This document shows positions 19,391 through 27,388 of a DNA stretch of 64,000 nucleotides, in pieces (the stretch's first letter is position 1; every line of letters starts with the position of its first letter). The stretch is from an uncultured bacterium. Its GTDB lineage: Bacteria; Cyanobacteriota; Vampirovibrionia; Gastranaerophilales; Gastranaerophilaceae. Made by a program: the position numbers and the translations under genes. The notes beneath the pieces are model-generated. The model was given only the letters and a program-made list of their open reading frames with translations. It was not told where the DNA came from and made no database searches. The stretch spans positions 62,001-126,000 of the forward strand of contig CACYOO010000001.1 in NCBI GenBank assembly GCA_902776035.1, read 5' to 3'.

Positions 19391-20547
19391 TGGCGGAATT
19401 ATCAGGTTTAAGTGTATTCAAATATTTACCTGCCGCAAAAAAAGCAGAACATACAAATTGTAAAGAATGCGGATTTGCTACATGTATGGCTTATGCCCTA
19501 AAACTAGCAAAAGGTGCTGCTGATATAAATGCTTGTAAATATATGGATGATGATTTAAGAAAAACATTTGCTCGTGATATGGCAAAACCGCAAAAAGAGG
19601 TTATGCTTGGTATCAATAAAAAAGTTAAAGCAGGGGGTGAAGAAGTTCTTTTTAGACATGATAAAACTTTATTAACACCTACTGTACTTTGTGTTGAAGT
19701 TGATACAAATAATAACGACTTTAATGAAAAAATTAAAAGGATTTTAGATTATAAAATATCAAGAATAAATAAAGTTTTTAAGATTGATGCAATATACCTT
19801 AAAGGAAAAAACTTTAATGATAGTTTAATTAGTGAAATTGAAAATGAGGATATATCAGTTATAACTGAACTTCCTAATACTTTAATGCAGGTTGAAGATG
19901 AAAACTTTAAAAATACGGTAGAAAAATTAACACTAATTCGTAGAAGTGCGATAGAAACAAAGGACGAAGAATTTTCTTCACCAACTTTTGTTTATTTAAA
20001 ACATACTGATAATATAAAAAAACTATGTGCAAAAGCGGGCTATTATATCTGTAAATATGCTAATATGTTAATATTTGAAGATTTTGATGAAACAATGTTT
20101 TCAACACTTTTGACTTTAAGGGAAAGTATTTTTACCGATCCTCAAAAGCCAATGCAAATAGAGCCGAAGGTTTATTCATTTAATAATCCTGATGAGAATG
20201 CAATAATATTTCTAACAACAAATTTTGCACTTACATATTTTGCTGTTGCAGGAGAACTCGAAGCTCTTGATATTGGTACATATTTAATTGTAACTCCGTC
20301 AGATGGAATGAGTGTTTTAACTGCTTGGTCAGCAGAAAAGATAACAGCTCAAATAGCTGCTAAAGCCGTTGAACAATCGGAATTGTATGATAAAGTTAAA
20401 TACAAAAAAATATATATACCCGGATTATTAGCAAATATGCAGGAAGAATTACAAAATGCAATACCTGATTTTGAAATTTGTTTAGGAACTACAGAGGCAT
20501 ATATGATAAAAGATTTTGTTAAAGAAATACTAAAAAGCAGACAATAA
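19390..20547 (+). CDS. acsC: Corrinoid iron-sulfur protein large subunit (CdhE/AcsC-like)
   Basis: The N-terminus has the 4Fe-4S motif CX2CX4CX16C at C24, C27, C32 and C49 (NCKECGFATCMAYALKLAKG), as in the low-potential cluster that reactivates cobalamin in AcsC. A central barrel-like region and a C-terminal segment (about residues 280-385) with GTYLIVTPSDGMSVLTAWSA and IYIPGLLANMQEEL fit the corrinoid-binding domain. At 385 residues it is shorter than the roughly 450 typical of AcsC, apparently in the barrel. Cotranscribed with acsD and probably rsmI. Its methyl donor and acceptor are not visible here. Confidence 0.82.
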   Translation: MAELSGLSVFKYLPAAKKAEHTNCKECGFATCMAYALKLAKGAADINACKYMDDDLRKTFARDMAKPQKEVMLGINKKVKAGGEEVLFRHDKTLLTPTVLCVEVDTNNNDFNEKIKRILDYKISRINKVFKIDAIYLKGKNFNDSLISEIENEDISVITELPNTLMQVEDENFKNTVEKLTLIRRSAIETKDEEFSSPTFVYLKHTDNIKKLCAKAGYYICKYANMLIFEDFDETMFSTLLTLRESIFTDPQKPMQIEPKVYSFNNPDENAIIFLTTNFALTYFAVAGELEALDIGTYLIVTPSDGMSVLTAWSAEKITAQIAAKAVEQSELYDKVKYKKIYIPGLLANMQEELQNAIPDFEICLGTTEAYMIKDFVKEILKSRQ

Positions 20548-20550
20548 ATT

Positions 20551-21357
20551 ATGACAAGAGAATTTCAATTTTATATTATACCTACGCCTATAGGAAACAT
20601 TAAAGATATTACACTAAGAGCAATTGAAATTTTAAAATCAGTAGATTATATTGCTTGTGAGGATTCAAGAGTTACCCAAAAACTTTTAAATCATTATGAT
20701 ATAAAGACAAAAACTATTTCTTATCACAAATTTAATGAAACGGAAAGAGTTTCATCAATATTAAAAATATTATCAGAGGGGAAAAAAGTTGCATTGGTAT
20801 CTGATGCAGGAACTCCTTTAATTTGTGATCCGGGCAGTATTTTAATTGAAAAGTTAAGAGAAAATAATATATCAATAACATCTTTAACCGGTTCAAATGC
20901 GGTTTCTACATTTCTTTCTCAAGTACCAAGAAAAACAGAGGAATACGTTTTTACCGGTTTTTTACCAAGAACTGAAAATGGAATTGAGGAGCTTTGTAAT
21001 AAATTTAAATATGTAAATATGGTTTTTTATGAATCTCCTAATCGGATTTTAAAATCATTAGAAATTATAGCAAAATTTAGACCTGATGTTAAAGTTTCTG
21101 TCGGCAGAGAGCTTACAAAAGTTTTTGAAGAAATAATTATAGATGATATTAAAAATGTAATAAATCATTTTAAAGACGGCGTTAAAGGTGAAATTATTGC
21201 GATGCTGTATGCATCTGAAGATAATGAAATTGATAAACTAAAAGAAAAATCTGAAATATTAAAAAATAAAGGTTTCAAATCACGAGAAATAGTCGAAATA
21301 CTGACGTCATTATATGATAACGTCAATAAAAATGATGTTAAATCTATTCTTTATTAA
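20551..21357 (+). CDS. rsmI: 16S rRNA C1402 2'-O-methyltransferase RsmI
   Basis: SAM-dependent tetrapyrrole-methylase-fold enzyme acting on C1402 of 16S rRNA. Signatures are IIPTPIGNIKDITLRAI, CEDSRVTQKLL, VALVSDAGTPLICDPG and VNMVFYESPNRI. At 268 residues it is typical. The start lies 3 bases after acsC with no clear purine box, suggesting translational coupling. It converges directly on the minus-strand gene at 21358 with no spacer. Confidence 0.93.
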   Translation: MTREFQFYIIPTPIGNIKDITLRAIEILKSVDYIACEDSRVTQKLLNHYDIKTKTISYHKFNETERVSSILKILSEGKKVALVSDAGTPLICDPGSILIEKLRENNISITSLTGSNAVSTFLSQVPRKTEEYVFTGFLPRTENGIEELCNKFKYVNMVFYESPNRILKSLEIIAKFRPDVKVSVGRELTKVFEEIIIDDIKNVINHFKDGVKGEIIAMLYASEDNEIDKLKEKSEILKNKGFKSREIVEILTSLYDNVNKNDVKSILY

Positions 21358-22131
21358 TTAAATATTCCATATTTCTTTTATAACTGTCAGTAATGGTTTT
21401 CTTATAATAGGTCTTATTCTAACTTTTACACCTTTTAAAGTTTTATAATATAATTCTTCAATTATACTGATATATTCTTTTGTAGCTACAAGAACATAAT
21501 CTGGCTTGTAATTTTTAATTTCATCAGGTGAACAAACTTTATAACCATAAAAAGTTTCATTTTCTGCGTGATTTTCAAATTTTTTGTCTGCAATGGCTGA
21601 TATATTTAAAACACTTAAATCATAAAACATTCTTATTGTTTGCATAAAAGTACCTGCGCCATATATTACAGCAGATTTACCACGTAAGCGGGCGTGTAGT
21701 TTTAAAAATTCTTTATTAAAATTATATTTTTGTAAGTAATAAAAATTTTCTCTCTCGTTTTTTACATCTTCATTAAATATTGTTCTAACATCTTTATTTG
21801 TTACATCTAAATTACTGAATATATAATCTAATGCATCAGTCGGATTTTCGTAAGTAACCATAATACAATCATAATCTGTTTCATTAATTTTTGTTGGAGA
21901 TATAACTTTTATACCATTTAATTCTGATACACCGGAATTTTCAAATTTTTTATCTGCAATAGCAACAATATTTAGAGATTTATCAAATTGATATTTTTTA
22001 TTTAATTCTGCAAATTCATCACCTGCACCGTAGAATATAATTTTTTTATCTTTAATTTCTCCTAATGACCAAAGTAAATCATTATCAAATTTTTTTAATG
22101 CTGTTTTTGCCTTAAAATATTCACTTAACAT
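21358..22131 (-). CDS. Tandemly duplicated Rossmann-like (YGAG) protein
   Basis: A 257-residue protein made of two copies of one domain. Copy 1 has KIIFYGAGDEF and NIVAIADKKFENSG then IKVISPTKINETDYDCIMV; copy 2 has SAVIYGAGTFMQ and NISAIADKKFENHA then YKVCSPDEIKNYKPDYVLV. The GAG loop and following Asp recall nucleotide-binding domains of PglD/CoA-binding type proteins that accompany polysaccharide genes, but there is no acyltransferase module. Function unknown. AGAGG precedes the ATG. It may be a sugar-nucleotide or glycosylation accessory protein (inference). Confidence 0.65.
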   Translation of the reverse strand: MLSEYFKAKTALKKFDNDLLWSLGEIKDKKIIFYGAGDEFAELNKKYQFDKSLNIVAIADKKFENSGVSELNGIKVISPTKINETDYDCIMVTYENPTDALDYIFSNLDVTNKDVRTIFNEDVKNERENFYYLQKYNFNKEFLKLHARLRGKSAVIYGAGTFMQTIRMFYDLSVLNISAIADKKFENHAENETFYGYKVCSPDEIKNYKPDYVLVATKEYISIIEELYYKTLKGVKVRIRPIIRKPLLTVIKEIWNI

Positions 22132-22269
22132 ATTACTCTAACCTCTTTTCAAATTTATACCATTATTTTTACACATAATATAAATAATTACAAGTTAACC
22201 AAAAGCATTAAAAATTATACAGGCAATTTTTTTTTATGTAAATACTTTATATAAATATAGTAGTGTGTC

Positions 22270-23472
22270 ATGATTATAAATAATTTTAAGCAAACATATC
22301 AGCCAAATTTTACCGCAAATGTAATGCCTAAAAATTGTGCTGAACATATAAATAATAAGTTAAAACAAGCTAAAACAGTTGATATTTTCTGCCATACTTC
22401 AAGTGATGAAGATACGTTTAACAGTGCGAAAGCAATGTATTCATATTTGAGTTCTGAGGGTATAAAACCACGTATAATTGTATCAGGCGGAAAAGAATGC
22501 TATGATTATGACACATCTAAATATAATATTATTCAAGCTTCTGATGTAAACGATAAAACTGAAAAAGCCGACATGGCATTTTGTGTTGATTTTAGTTCTT
22601 CCACAAGAGCCGTGCCTAATGTATTAAAATATATTCAAAGTTATGGCAAAAATATTGTAGGTTTTGATCATCACAATGATAAAGATGTTATAACTACCGA
22701 TTACAATAAAATTACAACATCTTATGCAAAAATACAAGATATGCCTAAATTGGACGAAAAAGATTACTATATTGATTCTTCCGCAAAATCTAACTGTGCA
22801 ATTATTTCAAGATTTTTTGATGCAATAGGCCATAAAATAACACGCAATGAAGCAAAGAGTTTATTTGCCGGAATGTATGACGATATGTCAAAAGATGGAA
22901 TAGTAACACATAAAGGTTTAAATGTTACCGTAAATGATTTAAAAGCAAATGATAACGGTAATACAAAAGAGGTTATGAAAAGTGTTCTGGGAAAACTCAA
23001 TATACTTGATAAACTTGAAATATTTAAACATTTTTTAGATAAAACAAAATTAACTCCGCAAGAAGAAGCATTTAAGAAGGGCTTAGATAATCGTACACGA
23101 TATACCCAAAATGGTAAAATGGCATATATTGCTATAAAGCCGGATGATAACGAATGGAATTCACTTGGTAAGGATTGTGAACATACAAAAATTATACTTG
23201 GTGATTACAGAAAGAAAATGCTTTCCGGGAATAAGAATTTAAAAGCAGTTGCCGTATTTTATCCTTCATCAGAAAATAATGTTTATAAAATGAGTATTTT
23301 GACAAAAGAAGATTATGCTAAACAGATTATAGATGACATTAAAAAAACTGTCCCTGATTTAACTGCAGGCGGACATGAAAATAGAAGCGGCGGTTCTATT
23401 GTAACAGAAAATACCGATAAATATTTTGAATGGGTAAATCATTTTACAAGTTCTGCAGAAAAAATTCTTTAA
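22270..23472 (+). CDS. DHH-family phosphoesterase (NrnA-like) with NFTAN N-terminal tag
   Basis: Motifs of the DHH/DHHA1 superfamily are seen: a degenerate first motif (CHTSSDEDTFNSA, keeping His and both Asp), VDFSSSTRA, the namesake block GFDHHND, and the C-terminal DHHA1 block GGHENRSGGS. NrnA-type enzymes hydrolyse nanoRNA, pAp or cyclic dinucleotide products. At 400 residues it is longer than NrnA, with a loop-rich insert between domains. The first 17 residues include N13-F14-T15-A16-N17, matching the position of the tag in the peptidase at 14843. No purine box precedes the ATG; TATAGT lies at 22256-22261. The substrate is unproven. Confidence 0.75.
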   Translation: MIINNFKQTYQPNFTANVMPKNCAEHINNKLKQAKTVDIFCHTSSDEDTFNSAKAMYSYLSSEGIKPRIIVSGGKECYDYDTSKYNIIQASDVNDKTEKADMAFCVDFSSSTRAVPNVLKYIQSYGKNIVGFDHHNDKDVITTDYNKITTSYAKIQDMPKLDEKDYYIDSSAKSNCAIISRFFDAIGHKITRNEAKSLFAGMYDDMSKDGIVTHKGLNVTVNDLKANDNGNTKEVMKSVLGKLNILDKLEIFKHFLDKTKLTPQEEAFKKGLDNRTRYTQNGKMAYIAIKPDDNEWNSLGKDCEHTKIILGDYRKKMLSGNKNLKAVAVFYPSSENNVYKMSILTKEDYAKQIIDDIKKTVPDLTAGGHENRSGGSIVTENTDKYFEWVNHFTSSAEKIL

Positions 23473-24488
23473 TTATTAATGTTTGTTTCATAAGCCGTGT
23501 TTTGTAGTGAGAATTCATATTCGTCATATATTTCAATGGCTTGTTGCATTCTGTCAGAGCTGAAATCCAAATTAGATGATACGCTATAAAGAGCATATAA
23601 AGTTGGCTCATAAATAGGATTTTTTAAAGATAGAAAGTTAGATAATGTTGTTGAAATATATCCAATAACCTTTCCTAAATAAAAAGGTAGTGATATTGTT
23701 ATATATTTTTTATTAGGAAAATACTTTTTTGCGACAATCCTATAATATTCATCCATTGTAGTGTATTTTTCATCAATAATATTAATTGCTTTTCCGTTAA
23801 AAACATCTGTAATACATCCGGCAACAATGCATTTTGCAGCATTTTTTACATTTGCTAAAGGCCAGCGATTTTTACCTTTATTTTTACCAAAATGTATTAT
23901 AAATGGAGAGATTTTTAAAAAATCAACAAATCTTTTTTCAAGTGTTTTATCATTATCTCCATATACTGCAGCGGGACGGATAATTACGTATTTATCTTTT
24001 GATATGTTTTCAATAAGCCATTTTTCGCTTTCTATTTTATATTTTGGATATGGATTTATTGGTTTAATTTCAAAAGGAAGTTCATCTTCTGTTTCTCCTG
24101 AAAAATCTTTCATTCCGTATACATCTGTTGATGATATATAAATAAACTTCTTTTTAGGAATTTTTGAAAGATATTTTATTGGTTCGAAGTTAATTTTTCT
24201 ATATAAATCATCATTTCCAATATCTTTTGCTATTCCTGCAACATGAACAACAAAATCAAAAGACATATTTTCAATGGCTTTAGTTACAGATTTTTCATTA
24301 TCAATATCTGCATAAACAAAATTAATAGTATTTCCAAGCAGCTCCAATTCTTTTGACTTATGGTTATGAATCATAGCCGTAACATTAAAGCCCTTTTTTA
24401 AAAATGCCTTAACGGTATTTAATCCGATAAATCCTGAAGCACCTGTAACCAGAACTGTATTTTTATTATTGTTACTTGATAACTCCAT
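23469..24488 (-). CDS. NAD(P)-dependent epimerase/dehydratase-type SDR
   Basis: Extended short-chain dehydrogenase with the nucleotide-binding GASGFIG, an active-site SSTDVYG segment and a Tyr-x3-Lys pair in YPKYK. The ATG at 24488 (339 residues) is preferred over a TTG at 24509. It overlaps the upstream oxoamine synthase gene by 17 bases, so the two proteins probably work in one pathway. Bacterial ceramide reductase (CerR) is annotated as this kind of SDR and lies near serine palmitoyltransferase; SDR-type threonine dehydrogenase paired with KBL is the other option. The C-terminal part has hydrophobic stretches (PFYLGKVIGYISTTL), suggesting membrane association. Confidence 0.8.
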   Translation of the reverse strand: MELSSNNNKNTVLVTGASGFIGLNTVKAFLKKGFNVTAMIHNHKSKELELLGNTINFVYADIDNEKSVTKAIENMSFDFVVHVAGIAKDIGNDDLYRKINFEPIKYLSKIPKKKFIYISSTDVYGMKDFSGETEDELPFEIKPINPYPKYKIESEKWLIENISKDKYVIIRPAAVYGDNDKTLEKRFVDFLKISPFIIHFGKNKGKNRWPLANVKNAAKCIVAGCITDVFNGKAINIIDEKYTTMDEYYRIVAKKYFPNKKYITISLPFYLGKVIGYISTTLSNFLSLKNPIYEPTLYALYSVSSNLDFSSDRMQQAIEIYDEYEFSLQNTAYETNINN

Positions 24489-25749
24489 ATTTTTTACCAA
24501 GTTCAGCAATAATTTCTACCGCTCTGTCTATTTGTTCAAATGTTAATGTGCTTAATGCACATAATCTTAAGCGGCATTCTTTACGTCTAACTGCAGGATA
24601 TGTAACGATGTTTACATAAACACCTTTTTTTCTCAATTCATCATACATTTTGAATAATGTCGGCTCATCATAAATCATAACAGGTACAACAGCAGATTGA
24701 GAATGACCTATATCAAAACCTTTATCAACAAGTTTTTGTTTTAAATATTCGATATTTTTCCAAAGTTCTTTTCTACCTGCATTATCATCTTTCATAAGTT
24801 TAAATACTTCATTTAAACCACCTACAACAGAAGCAGGCAAAGCAGTTGAGAAGAAATAACTTCTTGCATACAATCTTAAATATTGAACAATTTCTCTTTT
24901 AGCTGCACAATATCCGCCAAGTCCACCAGGACCTTTACTTAACATACCTACATTCAAATCTATTTTATCCATAACATCATAGTATTCAGCTGCACCACGA
25001 CCTGTTGGTCCTACAACACCAACACCATGTGCATCATCAATCATTATTCTACAATGATATTTTTCTGCAAGCTCAACAATTTTATCAAGTTTAGCAATAT
25101 CTCCATCCATAGAGAATACACCATCAGTAATAATTAAACGTCCTGTTTTTTCATCAGGTATTCTTGATAAAATTCTTTCCAAACCTTTCATATCAGCATG
25201 AGGAAATACCTTAATTTCAGCTCCTGACAAAGCACATCCGTCAAATATTGATGCGTGATTTGCACTGTCATTTATAATAACATCATTTTTCCCGCAAAGA
25301 GCTGATACAATACCAATATTACAACCATAACCGCTTGGAAATACAATTGCATCTTCACAAGCATAAAAATCTGCTATTCTTGCTTCAAGTTCTTTATGTA
25401 AATCAGTTATACCTGCGTAGTTTGAAACAGCACCCATTCCATATCCAAATTTATCTAATGCCTCACTTGCAGCTTTCATTACCTGTGGATTTGATGATAA
25501 ACTTAAATAAGAATTTGAACCAAGCATTATAACAGGATGTATATTTCCATCCTTTTCTTTTATTTCAGACTCAGGTTGAACTTTGTTCATCGTAACCATT
25601 CCAAGTCCTTCATAACCTGTTAACACACCACTTTGTAATACTTTATCAACTCTTTTTGCTTTGTCAAATAAATCTTCTCCTTCAAGAGTATCAACAAAGT
25701 TTTCAAATTTTATATTTAAGCTTTCATCTTTTACTTTTGCTTCCATCAT
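24472..25749 (-). CDS. Alpha-oxoamine synthase (serine palmitoyltransferase/KBL/BioF family)
   Basis: PLP-dependent acyl-CoA (or acyl-ACP):amino acid condensing enzyme. The conserved blocks are MLGSNSYLSL, the His-containing NDSANHASIFDG, the PLP-contacting MIDDAHGVGVVG and the Schiff-base lysine in MLSKGPGGLGGY. At 425 residues it exceeds KBL/BioF (about 390) because of an N-terminal extension of about 60 residues, as found in many bacterial serine palmitoyltransferases. The lysine context (SKGPGG-x-GGY) is closer to SPT/KBL than to BioF. The SDR gene overlaps its end. Which acyl donor and amino acid are used cannot be settled by eye. Confidence 0.82.
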   Translation of the reverse strand: MMEAKVKDESLNIKFENFVDTLEGEDLFDKAKRVDKVLQSGVLTGYEGLGMVTMNKVQPESEIKEKDGNIHPVIMLGSNSYLSLSSNPQVMKAASEALDKFGYGMGAVSNYAGITDLHKELEARIADFYACEDAIVFPSGYGCNIGIVSALCGKNDVIINDSANHASIFDGCALSGAEIKVFPHADMKGLERILSRIPDEKTGRLIITDGVFSMDGDIAKLDKIVELAEKYHCRIMIDDAHGVGVVGPTGRGAAEYYDVMDKIDLNVGMLSKGPGGLGGYCAAKREIVQYLRLYARSYFFSTALPASVVGGLNEVFKLMKDDNAGRKELWKNIEYLKQKLVDKGFDIGHSQSAVVPVMIYDEPTLFKMYDELRKKGVYVNIVTYPAVRRKECRLRLCALSTLTFEQIDRAVEIIAELGKKYGVIK

Positions 25750-25864
25750 TAATTTAATCCCTCTTTTGACTAATATGTTAAATCAACTTAATATTATTTT
25801 AAAAAAAAAGATGATTTATGTAAACTTTATATTAAATTATATTACTGAACCCTAGGTTTTTTAA

Positions 25865-26644
25865 TTACTTACATGATGCTTTAGAAACATCATTCCAAGC
25901 CAACCCCTTTTTTGTGTCATTTGCGCAAGTTTTAAAATAATCTTCATTTCCTTTATAAAATGCCCAAGCCGAGCAAATATCAAGTTTGTTCGGACATGAG
26001 TTTGCTCCATTAAGTGCAACATTGTTACCTATAGGCACAATTCCGTCATCTATTGTCCATAAAAATAAGAATACATCATCACCCCATTTTGTATTACCTT
26101 TTGCTGTACCGTTAACATCAATTGTGATATAACCTATTATATCACCACCTGTATAACCGAACTGTGTTTGTTGATCGGCAGTTAGTGCAGTTGGTGCTTT
26201 TGAAAGATAAAATGAAACGGATGCATCATTTGATAGAATACCTTTTACAGATGCAGTATCACTATTTGGTTTTGCTCCGTTTGTGTTAATTGTTGTATAA
26301 AGTGAAGTACCTGTTATATCACTTGCCCAGCATCCGGAGGATGTTTCGCAATTTTTATTTAATTTTAAACGATTAAAAATATGCTTTAGAACATATTCAC
26401 TCTGATATGCATTTGCTGTTTTTGTATCAGTAAGCATATATTGCCAATTTTTTATCTGACCGTCTTCCATAACGGCTTGTTGCACAACACTTTCTAATAT
26501 TTCATGAGTTTTTCGCAATTGAGTTATTTTTTCTGCAGTATCAGTACCTTTACGAGCATTTGTTACCGTAAGCATTGAAACGGCACCAATTATACCTATA
26601 ACCATTAACACTTCAGCAAGTGTAAACGCACTCTTTTTTAGCAT
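25865..26644 (-). CDS. Type II/IV pseudopilin (AFTLAEVL leader)
   Basis: Prepilin-type leader: MLKKSAFTLAEVLMV followed by the hydrophobic GIIGAVSMLTV, with a probable cut before Phe and the conserved Glu at position +5. The ATG at 26644 has AAGAGG 7 bases upstream, and the alternative start at 26713 lies inside the sigma factor gene. The globular part (about 235 residues) carries paired cysteines (CETSSGC, CPNKLDIC) and DVNGTAKGNTKWGDDVF, a typical Ca-site-like loop of major pseudopilins. It lies 40 bases after the sigma factor gene. The -1 residue is Ala, as in both other pseudopilins here. Confidence 0.85.
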   Translation of the reverse strand: MLKKSAFTLAEVLMVIGIIGAVSMLTVTNARKGTDTAEKITQLRKTHEILESVVQQAVMEDGQIKNWQYMLTDTKTANAYQSEYVLKHIFNRLKLNKNCETSSGCWASDITGTSLYTTINTNGAKPNSDTASVKGILSNDASVSFYLSKAPTALTADQQTQFGYTGGDIIGYITIDVNGTAKGNTKWGDDVFLFLWTIDDGIVPIGNNVALNGANSCPNKLDICSAWAFYKGNEDYFKTCANDTKKGLAWNDVSKASCK

Positions 26645-26684
26645 TCTTAACCTCTTTTTAATATTATTATTACAGCTTATGTTT

Positions 26685-27362
26685 TTAAAAATCATGTTGG
26701 TCATGAGCTTCAAGATACTCTCTTACAGAATTTAAAGCTGCCTGTACAATACGTGTAACACGTGATGAAGATAAGCCCACTTGTTGAGCAATTTCTTTTA
26801 CCTGCATATTTCTGTAAAAACGGTATTCAACAATTGTTCTGTCTTTTTGAGGAAGTGTTGCGATTGCTTCTTTAATCATTCTGCCCATTTCTGTAATTTC
26901 TGCCGCTTCATCAGGCATTGCTTTTGTATCTTTTACAAAATCAAAAGGTGAATCATTATCAGAATTTGCTGCTGCCAAACTATCTATTGATAAAATAGTT
27001 TCATAAACAGCTTCTCTAACTTTTGACGGAGTAACTTCTATACCATCTTCTTGAACTTCATCACCGGCAAATTCACTTTCTTCATCTTTTTTGTGTTTAA
27101 GTGAATACCATTTATATCTGTTTCTCAGCTCGTTTCTGATTGCCCAGCGAACAGCAGTTGCCATATAAGATGAGTTATATCGCTCCATTTCTTCATCTGT
27201 TTTATCTTTTAACATTGACTGAACAGCAATTATACCAATGCTGACTAGCTCCTCATATTCAACCATATGAGAAGGTATACGCCTATGTTCAACCCTTGCT
27301 ACTTTTTGAACAATTTCAATATATTCTTTTAATTTACTGTTTTTGTTTTGCATTGAATTCAT
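26685..27362 (-). CDS. Alternative sigma factor (FliA/group 3-like)
   Basis: Sigma-70 family. Region 2 is in MVEYEELVSIGIIAVQSML and SYMATAVRWAIRNELR; region 3 is short; region 4 has the HTH in QVKEIAQQVGLSSSRVTRIVQ. The size (225 residues) and absence of region 1.1 fit an alternative sigma factor. FlhB lies upstream and a pseudopilin gene immediately downstream, so it may direct expression of surface-appendage genes, as sigma-28 does in flagellar systems; that is inference. The ribosome site is weak. Confidence 0.85.
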   Translation of the reverse strand: MNSMQNKNSKLKEYIEIVQKVARVEHRRIPSHMVEYEELVSIGIIAVQSMLKDKTDEEMERYNSSYMATAVRWAIRNELRNRYKWYSLKHKKDEESEFAGDEVQEDGIEVTPSKVREAVYETILSIDSLAAANSDNDSPFDFVKDTKAMPDEAAEITEMGRMIKEAIATLPQKDRTIVEYRFYRNMQVKEIAQQVGLSSSRVTRIVQAALNSVREYLEAHDQHDF

Positions 27363-27388
27363 AACCGGTTTGAAATCAAATTTTTAAA

